Assembly: GCF_013343715.1 (NCBI RefSeq)
Contig: NZ_JABUNR010000008.1
Span: 124,001-188,000, forward strand
Origin: Mesobacillus harenae
GTDB taxonomy: Bacteria; Bacillota; Bacilli; Bacillales; Cytobacillaceae
DNA length: 64,000 nucleotides
Direction: 5' to 3'
Below, one piece after another: positions 45,115-54,924 of the stretch. The notes below the pieces were generated by a model that saw nothing but the letters and a program-made list of their open reading frames with translations, searched no databases and was not told the origin of the DNA. Position 1 is the first letter of the stretch. Each line of letters starts with the position of its first letter. A program made the position numbers and the translations under genes.

Positions 45115-46311
45115 ATGTATCATTTATATTCACATAACGACCTTGACGGCATAGGATGCGGAATTGTAGCTAGGCTGGCCTTTGGTGACCAGCTGGAAGT
45201 GCGCTATAATTCAGTGATGGGGCTTGATTACCAAATTGAAAAGTATTTTGAAAGAGTTAATGAAAAAAGTAAGGCTGAAGATGTATTGCTAATCACCGAT
45301 TTATCGATAAATGAAGAGAATGCCAAAAGGTTAGACGAGTATGTAAACACCGGCGGAAAAGCCAGGCTGATTGATCACCACAAAACAGCCGTGCATTTTA
45401 ATCAGCACAGCTGGGGCTTTGTTAAACTTTCAGATGAGGACAATCGGCTTACAAGTGCAACATCTCTATTGTATGAATATCTGACTCAGCAAGGATTAAT
45501 GGAACCCTCATCTGCGCTTGGCGAGTTCGTGGAATTAGTCAGGCAGTATGATACGTGGGAATGGGATCAGAATAATAATGTTAGAGCAAAACAGTTAAAT
45601 GATCTATTTTTTATGCTTTCGATTGATGACTTTGAAGAAAGAATGACCAAACGGATTCAATCAAAAAGCCAGTTTGAGTTTGATGACTTTGAAAAGAAAT
45701 TGCTGGAAATGGAAGATGATAAGATTGAGCGGTATATCAGAAGGAAAAACAGAGAAATTGTCCAGACCTTTATTGGAGATTATTGCGCTGGGATCGTTCA
45801 CGCTGAATCATATCATTCTGAGCTAGGTAACGAGCTTGGCAAAGGGAATCCTCACCTGGATTATATTGCTATTTTAAATATGGGCGGTAAAAAAATCTCT
45901 TTTAGAACGATCCATGATCATGTTGATGTTTCTGCTGTAGCGGGAGAATTTGGGGGTGGAGGACATGCAAAGGCGTCAGGCTGCTCTATGGGGAAAGAAG
46001 CATTCCAATTATTCGTTGAAAAGGTATTCCCAATTGAGCCTTTAAGGCTAGATGCATTCCGGAATCAATTTAACCTCAAGGGATCAGTTGGAGGGTGCCT
46101 TTATGAGAGCCGGCAGCAGGAACGGTTTTTCATATACAAAGGTGATCAGGCTGAATGGATTGTAGAGAAAAGCGGTCAAACGATTAAAGAAACCTCCAGT
46201 TTTGAGGAAGCTGAAGCATTCATCAAAAGACAGCACTCAGCGTGGCTTGTCCGTGATGATGTGTTTGTTGAATTTTTAAAGAAACAGGTTAAAAAAGATA
46301 AAATTGACTAA
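45115..46311 (+). CDS. nrnB: DHH-family nanoRNase / phosphodiesterase NrnB
   Basis: 398 residues. The DHH motifs are LYSHNDLDGIGCG (motif I), LITDLSI (II), RLIDHHKT (DHH, III) and near residue 275 AGEFGGGGHAKASGC (DHHA1). The length and motif order match B. subtilis NrnB (YngD), which degrades RNA dimers to tetramers, and the COG2404 group. RBS TAGGAGGT. Single gene with terminator. Activity on cyclic-di-nucleotide linear products is possible too. Confidence 0.87.
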   Translation: MYHLYSHNDLDGIGCGIVARLAFGDQLEVRYNSVMGLDYQIEKYFERVNEKSKAEDVLLITDLSINEENAKRLDEYVNTGGKARLIDHHKTAVHFNQHSWGFVKLSDEDNRLTSATSLLYEYLTQQGLMEPSSALGEFVELVRQYDTWEWDQNNNVRAKQLNDLFFMLSIDDFEERMTKRIQSKSQFEFDDFEKKLLEMEDDKIERYIRRKNREIVQTFIGDYCAGIVHAESYHSELGNELGKGNPHLDYIAILNMGGKKISFRTIHDHVDVSAVAGEFGGGGHAKASGCSMGKEAFQLFVEKVFPIEPLRLDAFRNQFNLKGSVGGCLYESRQQERFFIYKGDQAEWIVEKSGQTIKETSSFEEAEAFIKRQHSAWLVRDDVFVEFLKKQVKKDKID

Positions 46312-46327
46312 TTTAAGTAAAATGGTG

Positions 46328-46356
46328 GCCATCAGGAAAATGCTGATGGCTTTTTC
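46328..46356 (+). terminator. Terminator of nrnB
   Basis: GCCATCAG / CTGATGGC (46328-46335, 46343-46350) followed by TTTTTCT. The next 200 bp hold the dac promoter region and no gene. Confidence 0.87.
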
Positions 46357-46558
46357 TCTTAGTGAGACTTTAAATAAATTGGATTTAAGTGTACAGCTAA
46401 CGGGTATAGAAAGGGCAAGCATGAACATATGCAGGCTTTATGGTAAAATCCGGATCTTATTTTGCATTTTATTATCAAATGCAGATGGTTGAACTATTTT
46501 AAGCGTACTTTTGCTACAATCAAAAAGGAAAATAGTTTTGTTTATTGGATGTGTTAAC

Positions 46559-47716
46559 ATGAAGAAATTATTATTTAGCTTGGTGTGTCTGCTTATCTTC
46601 TCACCAATAGGGGAGATGGCCAGTGCAGAGCATTTAGAGGAGCTCAAGCTAACAAGTGAAGCAGCTGTGCTTATGGATTCCCAATCAGGCACTTTGTTGT
46701 TTGGGAAAAATGAAGAAAAACGAATGTACCCCGCCAGCTTGACAAAGATTGCTACAGCAATTTACGCAATTGAAACAGGAGTTATCGATGATGTTGTAAC
46801 AATAAGCAAAAGAGCCGTTATGGCAGACGGCACTAGAGTTTATTTGAATGAAGGAGAAAAAGTACCTTTAGGGAAACTCATTGAAGGAATGCTTGTTAAT
46901 TCGGGGAATGATGCAGCAATTGCAATTGCCGAGCATTTGGACGGATCAGTCGAGCAGTTTTCAGCGAATATAAACAACTATTTGAGTGAAACGGTCGGAA
47001 CGAAAGGAACCCATTTTACTAATCCTAATGGGCTTTTTGATGAACACCATTACACCACTGCAGCGGATTTAGGCTTAATCACAAATCATGCTATGAAAGA
47101 TCCTCTGTTTCGTGAGATCTTTGGCAAGAAAACTTTGAAGTGGAAGGGTGAATCCTGGGAGACAGTCCTTCATTCACATCACCGTCTTCTAAAAGGGGAG
47201 ATACCTTTTGAAGGAGTAACAGGTGGAAAGACAGGCTTCGTTAATGAAGCAAAACAGACATTGGCCACCACAGCTGACAATGGGGGGATAAAACTTACAG
47301 CAATTGTTTTAAAAGCAGATTTCAAAAGAGATATATACCAGGATACAATGAATCTTATTGATTTTGGTTTTGCTCATTTTAAGACAGGTCTGCTCTATGA
47401 ATCCTCGTTATTCAATGAAACTGAAACTTCATTTACGTTACTGGAGGATACCTTTATAACGGAGCCGGTAACGGGAAGTGTTAAAAGCGTAAGTGAAGAT
47501 GGCTGGCTAACAGTCGAAAATGATAATGGCGAAGTGATTCAAACAGTAAAATTAGAACCATCTGAAGTGGAAAAGAAAGTAAAGAAGGAAAATACACAAA
47601 AGACTGTAGAAAAAAGCAGCATTTTGGACATTAATCCTGTGCTTGGGCTAGCTTTTATAGCTGCTTGTATCTTTTTGGTTTTAGCTGTACGCAGACCAAG
47701 GCGAAAGCGAAGATAG
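46559..47716 (+). CDS. D-alanyl-D-alanine carboxypeptidase (PBP5/DacF-type)
   Basis: Secreted low-molecular-weight penicillin-binding protein that trims the terminal D-Ala of peptidoglycan pentapeptides. 385 residues. Signal peptide of about 22 residues ends at ASAEHL; active-site SLTK (PASLTKIATAI, near residue 61), SGN (VNSGNDAA, near 118) and KTG (GGKTGFVNE, near 225) are intact. The C-terminal membrane helix (FIAACIFLVLAV) and basic tail are unlike soluble forms. The RBS before ATG 46559 is weak; a TTG 18-21 bp upstream, after AAAGGA, is an alternative. Confidence 0.9.
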   Translation: MKKLLFSLVCLLIFSPIGEMASAEHLEELKLTSEAAVLMDSQSGTLLFGKNEEKRMYPASLTKIATAIYAIETGVIDDVVTISKRAVMADGTRVYLNEGEKVPLGKLIEGMLVNSGNDAAIAIAEHLDGSVEQFSANINNYLSETVGTKGTHFTNPNGLFDEHHYTTAADLGLITNHAMKDPLFREIFGKKTLKWKGESWETVLHSHHRLLKGEIPFEGVTGGKTGFVNEAKQTLATTADNGGIKLTAIVLKADFKRDIYQDTMNLIDFGFAHFKTGLLYESSLFNETETSFTLLEDTFITEPVTGSVKSVSEDGWLTVENDNGEVIQTVKLEPSEVEKKVKKENTQKTVEKSSILDINPVLGLAFIAACIFLVLAVRRPRRKRR

Positions 47717-47721
47717 ATAGG

Positions 47722-47757
47722 AAAAAGCCATGGGAAATCCCATGGCTTTTCTATTTT
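47722..47757. terminator. Bidirectional terminator dac / modB
   Basis: AAAAGCCATGGGA / TCCCATGGCTTTT (47723-47750), A-run left and T-run right. It overlaps the end of modB. Confidence 0.85.
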
Positions 47758-48404
47758 AACAGAGAAACTGCAAGGAGAAGAATAAAAGAGATTCCAATCA
47801 TAACAAGCACCCATAACCAAGCCATCTCAAGGTTGCCGGATTCAATCGCAATATATATGGCTGTGGGAGCTGTTTGGGTTCTTCCTGGGATATTGCCTGC
47901 AAACATTAAGGTTGCTCCAAATTCCCCCAAAGCCCGCGCAAAGCTTAATACTACCCCGGTGATGATCGATTTAATCGATAAGGGTAGGGTCACAAATAAA
48001 AACACCTTCCACTCGCCAGCTCCGTCCACTTTCGCAGCTTCTTCAATCCCCTGATCAATACTGTTAAATCCCGTTTTAGCCGATTGATACATCAAGGGAA
48101 AGGCCACAACTGTTGATGCGATAACCGCTGCCCACCAGGTGAACATAACGGATTGATTAAATAGCTGCTCAATGAACGCCCCCATAGGGCTGTTAATCCC
48201 AAAAATGATAATTAACAAGAAACCTACAACTGTAGGTGGAAGAACTAGAGGGAGAGTTAACAATGTCTCAATAACTGTTTTCCCGAAAAATTGAGACCTA
48301 GCCATCAGCCGTGCGGTAAATAGGCCAATAATAAACACGATTATAACAGAGATTGATGCAACCTCTAAAGATAATTTAATCGGGATCCAAAAGTCGGTAT
48401 TCAT
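47751..48404 (-). CDS. modB: Molybdate ABC transporter permease
   Basis: Membrane channel of the molybdate importer. 217 residues from ATG 48404; the frame is open to 48440 and the start is uncertain, but MNTDFWIPIKLSLEVASISV aligns with usual ModB N-termini. Five helices; the ATPase-contact loop is EEAAKVDGAGEWKVFLFVTLP near residue 135. ATG 48404 lies 4 bp after the modA stop, suggesting translational coupling. No modC ATPase follows, as in the B. subtilis yvgL-yvgM arrangement. Confidence 0.88.
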   Translation of the reverse strand: MNTDFWIPIKLSLEVASISVIIVFIIGLFTARLMARSQFFGKTVIETLLTLPLVLPPTVVGFLLIIIFGINSPMGAFIEQLFNQSVMFTWWAAVIASTVVAFPLMYQSAKTGFNSIDQGIEEAAKVDGAGEWKVFLFVTLPLSIKSIITGVVLSFARALGEFGATLMFAGNIPGRTQTAPTAIYIAIESGNLEMAWLWVLVMIGISFILLLAVSLLK

Positions 48405-48408
48405 AAGA

Positions 48409-49179
48409 TCAGTCCAATACAGTAAATCCATATTTTTCAAAAGTTTCTCTAGCCTCTGGGCTTTCTAAGAATTTCAAGAAGAGACTTGTTTCATCAGGCT
48501 GTTTCGTGGATGAAACGATTCCGGCAGGATAAATGATAGGGGCATGCAGGGAGCTGTCGAAAGTTGCTGCCATTTTTACTTTCTGTGATTGCAGGGCGTC
48601 GGTTTTATAAACAACACCGGCATCGACATTATCTGTTTCTACGTATGTTAATACTTGTCGAACATCTTTTGCCTGAATTATTTTACTCTCGAGTTGATCC
48701 CAAAGGTTTAAACCCTTCAAAGCTTGCTTTGCATATAGACCTGCTGGAACAGATTCAGGCGTTCCAATTGAAATTCTTTTAAACTGATCCTGTAGGAGGT
48801 TTTCCAATGTTACGTGCTCATTATAATGGGATTCAGAAACAACAAGCACTAATTCATTTCCAAGCAATTGAACATGGCTGTTTATTAGGTTATCATCAAC
48901 AAGCTCATTAAACTTGCTCTCTGCTGCTGAAATAAACATGTCGACTGGTGCTCCTTGAATAATTTGCTGCTGCAGCGACCCGGAACCGCCAAAATTAAAC
49001 AGTATTTCAATCTCTGGGTGTTTTGCAGTAAAGTCGGCAGAGACTTGGTCAAGGACTTCTTTCAAGCTTGCAGCTGCTGAGATGGTAATTTGATTTTCTT
49101 CAGAAGTTAATTCTGTCGAACAGGAAGTCATTGTGAAAATGAAGCATATGATTCCTGCTATGGCTAGCCGCATTCTCAT
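48409..49179 (-). CDS. modA: Molybdate-binding lipoprotein
   Basis: Substrate-binding protein of the importer. 256 residues with a lipoprotein signal (IICFIFTMTSC, lipobox Cys about 20), so it is anchored outside the membrane. AAASLKEVLDQVSADFTAKHPEIEILFNFGGSGSLQQQI is the diagnostic molybdate-binding region, and GAPVDMFISAAE and AGVVYKTDA follow. RBS GGAAGGATG. Cofactor supply for the molybdopterin enzyme NapA is the obvious use. Confidence 0.92.
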   Translation of the reverse strand: MRMRLAIAGIICFIFTMTSCSTELTSEENQITISAAASLKEVLDQVSADFTAKHPEIEILFNFGGSGSLQQQIIQGAPVDMFISAAESKFNELVDDNLINSHVQLLGNELVLVVSESHYNEHVTLENLLQDQFKRISIGTPESVPAGLYAKQALKGLNLWDQLESKIIQAKDVRQVLTYVETDNVDAGVVYKTDALQSQKVKMAATFDSSLHAPIIYPAGIVSSTKQPDETSLFLKFLESPEARETFEKYGFTVLD

Positions 49180-49369
49180 AGTTTCATCCTTCCGTAATAA
49201 AAAGAATAGATCAATAAAATAAATTATATCTAATTATATCGAATAGATTATGTAAAAGAAATCACAAAGTACCAAAAGCATAGTAAAAAAGAGAGAGTAA
49301 GAAGCTAAAAGGAATTGAGCATCGAAGGCTTATGCGCTTTCTACTACGGACTGGAAGGAGGACAAAAAA

Positions 49370-49396
49370 AACTGCCTTACGAAGCCGGCAGTTTTG
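49370..49396 (-). terminator. Terminator of the YkuS gene
   Basis: On the minus strand AAAACTGCC / GGCAGTTTTTTTTG with loop GGCTTCGTAA. Confidence 0.8.
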
Positions 49397-49404
49397 AAAC
49401 ACTA

Positions 49405-49650
49405 TTATAAACTGGTTTTTTGATCTACTTGGCTGCAAACCTCTTCAGCTGTCAGCCCATTTGCTTCAATAACCGATCCTTTTGTAAACGTATCAGACAT
49501 TCCCATAACGTTTGAATCAAGCCCGGTGACAACGCAGCAATCACAGCCCTCGGCATCAGATTCCTGGCGCAAATCAATGACATCATGGCCCCGGTCACGA
49601 AGTGCTTCGGATATGTTAGTAAGAGACTGTTCCACACCTATTTTCGCCAT
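49405..49650 (-). CDS. UPF0180 (YkuS) family protein
   Basis: 81 residues, the size of Yku[25 protein letters not shown], then [23 protein letters not shown] and [13 protein letters not shown], match the family. ATG 49650 follows GGAGGAGGTG; earlier in-frame ATGs are rejected. The CDCC cysteines are a family feature of unknown meaning. Function unknown. Confidence 0.88.
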   Translation of the reverse strand: MAKIGVEQSLTNISEALRDRGHDVIDLRQESDAEGCDCCVVTGLDSNVMGMSDTFTKGSVIEANGLTAEEVCSQVDQKTSL

Positions 49651-49761
49651 TATTACACCTCCTCCATTTAGTAAGCTTTCCATTAAAAGTAAAGCTTATT
49701 CTTATATAACTTGAATAATGGGGTGCGCTTTAAGTAAAAGTAAACAGGGAGGTGTTTTATT

Positions 49762-49893
49762 ATGTCTAAACGAAAAAAGGATCCTTCAAAAGCCGAGCTA
49801 GGATCTGCTCAGGTAGAAGGGCAAGGAACGACGAATGAAGAGACCGGGCAATATCGGGCTTCTTCATCACGAAGAAAGCAAAAAAAGCATTAG
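49762..49893 (+). CDS. Small basic protein (YuzL-like)
   Basis: 43 residues, MSKRKKDPSKAELGSAQ then EGQGTTNEETGQYRASSSRRKQKKH. Strongly basic and disordered. It resembles small Bacillus proteins of the YuzL type, some of which are found in spores; this is a judgement from pattern. RBS GGGAGGTG before ATG 49762. Confidence 0.62.
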   Translation: MSKRKKDPSKAELGSAQVEGQGTTNEETGQYRASSSRRKQKKH

Positions 49894-49932
49894 TGACAAA
49901 ACAAAGAGTCTATGCTTATTAGGTCCGCTCTT

Positions 49933-50083
49933 AGGCATAAGCCATGCTCTTCCATAAGGCAAAAAACGCCTTCTTGCAGCCCCTGTCATATGCTGGTCGG
50001 GGCTGTACGAGGCGCTTTCGCTTTTCTTTATCCAGCTGCAATGCCTAGCCCCTCGAGGCATAAGCCATGCGCTTCCATAAGGC
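49933..50083. repeat. Repeat region with two 28-bp direct copies
   Basis: AGGCATAAGCCATGCTCTTC... at 49933-49960 and a copy differing by one base at 50056-50083, around AGCCCC / GGGGCT and GCTTTCGCTTTTCTTTATCC. It resembles Bacillus dispersed repeats containing CCAGCTGCAATGCCTAGCCCC. Non-coding. Confidence 0.65.
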
Positions 50084-50100
50084 GTTTTCGCTTTTCTGTC

Positions 50101-51717
<1,617 letters not shown>

Positions 51718-52041
51718 TTAATTTACAGCCTCCAACTAAACATAATCTAAAGAATTATACCACTTAACAGGAAGATTAGCTAATTTTTAAAAATTAACTG
51801 CCAATAGTTCAAATTTAATGAAGGGATATAAACAGAGATAGAGAATTATATTACGGACAAAAAGAAATATTTTAAATTTAAAACCTCTAAAAATCAGTTT
51901 CTAAGTGAAAGAGAAAGGGAAGGTAAACCGTATAGTTATTAAATTATTTTATATACATAAATTGGAGTCAAAATAGCGTTTGAACCAAGGCCATACAAGG
52001 AAGTCTTTTTTTAGATTCATTCAACACAACATAAAACTTAA
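51718..52041. other. Non-coding region upstream of the ABC-F gene
   Basis: AT-rich, no gene and no obvious RNA. It runs into the structured element at 52.1 kb. Confidence 0.4.
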
Positions 52042-52388
52042 AACGCTGTGTTAAATAGAATCTGTGGGTAAGGATTAAACTAGGAGCTCCTCTTAGTGTT
52101 GAGAACCCAGCAAACTGGGGATCAGGCAAATAAACGTTCTTTGCTTCTGTCCAAAGAGACTGAAATTTGCCAAGTTCTCAGGAGGTGCAATATACAGTTT
52201 TTGGAAGAGTAAACTCCTAACAATCCCGATAAGATCGAGGGCAAAAGGGTGGGAAGTCGTTCTATTACTTTAGCAGTTTGGACTGAAATGACTCGAGGAG
52301 ATAGGTGTTTCAGCTTGACTGACTCAAAGACTCGCCCCCGGAAAGCAAGGAACTGCAGCCGAAACCCATAGCCAATTTTAACAAAGCC
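52042..52388. repeat. Degenerate repeat element containing structured RNA candidate
   Basis: The left end GCTGTGTTAAATAGAA and right end TTTTAACAAAGCC resemble the ends of the MITE-like repeat (GGCTCTGTTAAAGAA, TTAACAGAGCC), though mutated. The right third contains ATGACTCGAGGAG, ACTCGCCCCCGGAAAGCAAG and CTGCAGCC, which recall Bacillus REP-like repeats. Ends and class are uncertain. Confidence 0.35.
52099..52241 (+). ncRNA. Orphan structured RNA candidate (three-way junction)
   Basis: P1 TGAGAAC/GTTCTCA (52100-52106, 52174-52180) encloses hairpin P2 CCAG-CAAA-CTGG (52107-52118) and a long arm P3 GGCAAAT/ATTTGCC (52125-52131, 52165-52171) extended by TCTTTG/CAAAGA (52138-52143, 52152-52157). 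Two further hairpins follow (GGAG/CTCC 52181-52217; CCCGAT/ATCGAGGG 52225-52241). It matches no riboswitch class I know. No gene directly follows except a 45-residue ORF at 52511. It could be part of a repeat rather than an RNA gene. Confidence 0.35.
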
Positions 52389-52510
52389 TCTAATAAGCGT
52401 GCTTTTAGTTTTAAAGATTGAAAAAAGAAGAATTTTTTGCCTCTTTTCATACTTTCTTCATAAATTTAATGTAAAATAGTAGGCAAAGAAGCGAACAAAG
52501 GAGTTTTTTT

Positions 52511-52648
52511 ATGGCTACAAAGCAAATAGTCGATTTGGTAAACCGTTTAAGACAATCGGGGATAAAAGTCAGCTTAACTAAGCCCAAGTCAGAATTTTTC
52601 TCTTTACAGAAGACAGAAAAACACCCGCCTACCGTTAACTCACATTAA
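52511..52648 (+). CDS. Small hypothetical protein
   Basis: 45 residues, MATKQIVDLVNRLRQSGIKVSLTKPKSEF..., ATG preceded by AAAGGAG. Amphipathic helical N-terminal half, basic. No family recognised. A GC-rich hairpin (AACCTGC ... GCAGGTTTT, 52652-52690) follows and may terminate it. Confidence 0.5.
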   Translation: MATKQIVDLVNRLRQSGIKVSLTKPKSEFFSLQKTEKHPPTVNSH

Positions 52649-52750
52649 TATAAACCTGCTGTTCGCAAATATTGCGGCAGGCAGGTTTTAACGGTTTTAT
52701 TTTGTTTTAAATGAAGCCTGTTAAACCACCTTCAGTACATCCAATCAAAA

Positions 52751-52786
52751 AAAAGCAGTGAGTTTCGCTCACCGCTTTCCGCACTA
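52751..52786 (-). terminator. Terminator of the Sco gene
   Basis: On the minus strand AGCGGTGAG / CTCACTGCT stem followed by TTTTTTT. Confidence 0.78.
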
Positions 52787-52790
52787 TATT

Positions 52791-53393
52791 TTATACTTCT
52801 TTCATAATAGCCTTAAAAACTTTCGCTTTATCGAATTCTTCCCCCATCGGAAACTTTTCTAAAAATCTGTTATCTCCGTCTATTAAGTATGTGAAAGTAC
52901 TATGAATGTAGAATCCATTACCTGGATCGCGGTACTGAAACTGAAAGGTGTCTGCTACAGTTTGAATTTTTTGGAGATCCTCCTTTATCTTTGCCGGATC
53001 GCCAGTTAATAGCGTCCAATTCCCATCATTTTCTATCTCAAACGTCTCCATGTAGTTTTGTAACACTTCGGGTGTATCACGATAAGGGTCAATAGTGATG
53101 GTGAGAAATTCAACTTCGCTTCCGAAAACCCCTTCCTTTTGCAGATCTCTCTTTAGTTGATTCATCTTTAATGTAGTTGTTGGGCAGATATCAGGGCAAT
53201 GAGTATAAATAAATTCTACCAGCTTGATGGTTTTATTATTTGTTTCCCCAAAAGTGTATTTTTCCTCATTCATTGTTACAAGTGTTATATTGTCAGGTAT
53301 TTTTGCATTTGCATCCCGGATCATGAAAAAGGAAATCCCGGAGGCTATACCAATTGCTACTATAATGGTGCAGATAATATAAACTTTCTTCAA
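52791..53393 (-). CDS. SCO1/SenC-family copper protein
   Basis: Thioredoxin-fold protein that delivers copper to the CuA centre of cytochrome c oxidase. 200 residues. An N-terminal anchor (IICTIIVAIGIASGISFFMI, residues 5-24) puts it outside the membrane. The copper site C-PDI-C (THCPDICPTTTLKMNQL, near residue 66) and the distal His (FYIHSTFTYLID, near 163) are intact. RBS AAGGGGGTG. Similar to B. subtilis YpmQ (ScoI). It stands alone, next to a repeat; no oxidase genes are in the window. Confidence 0.9.
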   Translation of the reverse strand: MKKVYIICTIIVAIGIASGISFFMIRDANAKIPDNITLVTMNEEKYTFGETNNKTIKLVEFIYTHCPDICPTTTLKMNQLKRDLQKEGVFGSEVEFLTITIDPYRDTPEVLQNYMETFEIENDGNWTLLTGDPAKIKEDLQKIQTVADTFQFQYRDPGNGFYIHSTFTYLIDGDNRFLEKFPMGEEFDKAKVFKAIMKEV

Positions 53394-53509
53394 AAATTAC
53401 ACCCCCTTCTTTTATAAGATAAATAAAAAACAATTGAAATCATATGGATATTCTGTGACAAAGTAAGTTAATCCCCATTATTTTCTTTTGTTATTACGCC
53501 GAAATTAAT

Positions 53510-53690
53510 GGCTCTGTTAAAGAACATTGTTGATTTTTAGCAGTGTTGATTGAAGTGAAGGCGATCGACTCCTGCGGGAGCAGCGGTATAGGGGAGACCC
53601 CACAGGTGCTTCAGCACCGAGGAGGCTTCCCGACCGCCTCGCGGAAAGCGAGCGCCTGGAACGAAAATCAACAGCTAAGCTTAACAGAGC
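53510..53690 (+). repeat. MITE-like element with 8-bp target duplication
   Basis: GGCTCTGTTAA ... TTAACAGAGC, 181 bp, flanked by AAATTAAT on both sides (53502-53509 and 53692-53699). Contains GGCGATCGACTCCTGCGGGAG, GGTGCTTCAGCACCGAGGAGG and GAAAGCGAGCGCC, shared with the copies at 39810 and 63337. Non-coding. Confidence 0.87.
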
Positions 53691-53779
53691 TAAATTAATA
53701 ATAACTGTGACAAGTGACTATACCAGCTAACATGAAATAAATAGGATATATAATGTAAACACTTAAAGGAGGTATTTCT

Positions 53780-53893
53780 ATGAGTGCTGGATATGGAGGC
53801 GGTTTTGCCCTAATCGTCGTGCTGTTTATTTTATTGATTGTAGTTGGCTCAGCTTATGTAGGGGGCGGGTACGCTGGAGGTTACGGCTACTAA
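53780..53893 (+). CDS. YjcZ-family small membrane protein
   Basis: 37 residues: a Gly/Tyr-rich start [11 protein letters not shown], one membrane helix ([13 protein letters not shown]) and a Gly/Tyr-rich end [10 protein letters not shown]. This is the typical YjcZ-type sporulation-related small protein of Bacillaceae. RBS AAAGGAGGT 7-8 bp before ATG. Terminator follows. Confidence 0.85.
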   Translation: MSAGYGGGFALIVVLFILLIVVGSAYVGGGYAGGYGY

Positions 53894-53911
53894 ACTTTAA
53901 ACTCTAATATA

Positions 53912-53943
53912 AAAGCCGGGGGTCCGCCTCCGGCTTATTTGCT
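53912..53943 (+). terminator. Terminator of the YjcZ gene
   Basis: AAGCCGG / CCGGCTT stem followed by ATTTG; the T-run is short. Confidence 0.65.
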
Positions 53944-53991
53944 ATGGATTATTATCCCTAGATGACAAAAAGCGTTTTTTTTAATGTTTTC

Positions 53992-54693
53992 TTACTCAAT
54001 ATTACAATATTCAATGGGACAATTTTCACAATCAATTTTCTTTTTTAAATAAGTTAAATCGTGGATGACTATTTTTTTTCTTTCAATTGAAATTATACCC
54101 TCATCACGCAGCTCTCCAAGCATCCTGCTGACACTCTCCCGAGCAGTCCCGCAATAATTCGCTAAATCTTGATTAGTAAGAGGGGTGCTTATACAAATGC
54201 CATTCTCACTTATGACCCCATAGCTGTTGCTAAGCCGGATTAATGTGGAATATAAGGCGCCTTTTTTCCCATGCAGGACAAGGTCCCTGAACTTTGTAAT
54301 GGTTTTTCGGATATGGTCATTCATCCATTTGAAAAATTCATATGCCAGCTGGCTATTATTAAAGATCAGGCGCTCCAGATCATCTATATTTACAGCAGCA
54401 GCTTCTCCGCTCTCTATTGCTTTTGCATTGAACATGTATTTTGGATCGGCGGTGAATAACGTTAGTTCTCCTACAATATCATTACCGCTGCATAATCGAA
54501 GGAACAATTCTTTACCTTCTGCATTCATTTTAGAGACCTGGACTTTCCCTGACAGGATAATGAACATTTCCTTCGCAGGCTGTCCTTCCTGAAAAAGGTA
54601 GGATCCTTTTTTGAAGCTGACTGTTCGTTCTGCGGACCGCAAAAGCTCACTCAATTCTTGAGTAAGAGAGTTTTTGTATTCCTGCAATGCCAT
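53992..54693 (-). CDS. fnr: Anaerobic regulator Fnr (Crp/Fnr family)
   Basis: Oxygen-sensing transcription activator. 233 residues: N-terminal cyclic-nucleotide-fold domain (SYLFQEGQPAKEMFIILSGKVQV), central dimer helix, and C-terminal winged helix with LTNQDLANYCGTARESVSRMLGELRDEG. The last residues carry C-EN-C-PIEY-C (Cys 222, 225, 230), the C-terminal cluster-binding pattern of Bacillus Fnr, unlike the N-terminal cysteines of E. coli FNR. It lies about 380 bp from napA, in divergent orientation, and pflBA in this window also has an Fnr box. Confidence 0.93.
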   Translation of the reverse strand: MALQEYKNSLTQELSELLRSAERTVSFKKGSYLFQEGQPAKEMFIILSGKVQVSKMNAEGKELFLRLCSGNDIVGELTLFTADPKYMFNAKAIESGEAAAVNIDDLERLIFNNSQLAYEFFKWMNDHIRKTITKFRDLVLHGKKGALYSTLIRLSNSYGVISENGICISTPLTNQDLANYCGTARESVSRMLGELRDEGIISIERKKIVIHDLTYLKKKIDCENCPIEYCNIE

Positions 54694-54734
54694 TTAGTCT
54701 CCGCCCTTTCTACGTAATTTTCTCGTTTATTTCT

Positions 54735-54763
54735 ATTTAAAAGAAATCTTATCACTAGGTCAA
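54735..54763 (-). promoter_or_regulatory. Probable fnr promoter
   Basis: On the minus strand TTGACC (54758-54763), 17-bp spacer, TTAAAT (54735-54740). Confidence 0.4.
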
Positions 54764-54832
54764 TAGAGATAATGTGAACGTTTTTCCCTTTAAGGACAAT
54801 TAAATATGTAGGAGTGATGAACTTTAGTTTCC

Positions 54833-54876
54833 TGTGGGAAAAGTCACTGCCTAAATCGACTCCAAAGTTCTAGGAT
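54833..54876 (+). promoter_or_regulatory. Fnr box and promoter of the nap operon
   Basis: TGTGGGAAAAGTCACT (54833-54848) matches TGTGA-N6-TCACT at 9 of 10 positions. TAGGAT (54871-54876) is a possible -10, putting the box centre near -42 relative to a start at 54883. The weak -10 fits an activator-dependent promoter. Confidence 0.65.
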
Positions 54877-54924
54877 AGAAGTATAGAATCTTTTAGTCTC
54901 AAATTAACCGTAGCAGGGGGAAAA

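Noticed and set aside
46304..46492. 62-codon frame after nrnB
   Set aside because: Reads through the nrnB terminator and lacks an RBS.
52174..52241. Lysine or glycine riboswitch reading of the structured element
   Set aside because: Core conserved motifs of those classes are absent and no matching gene follows.
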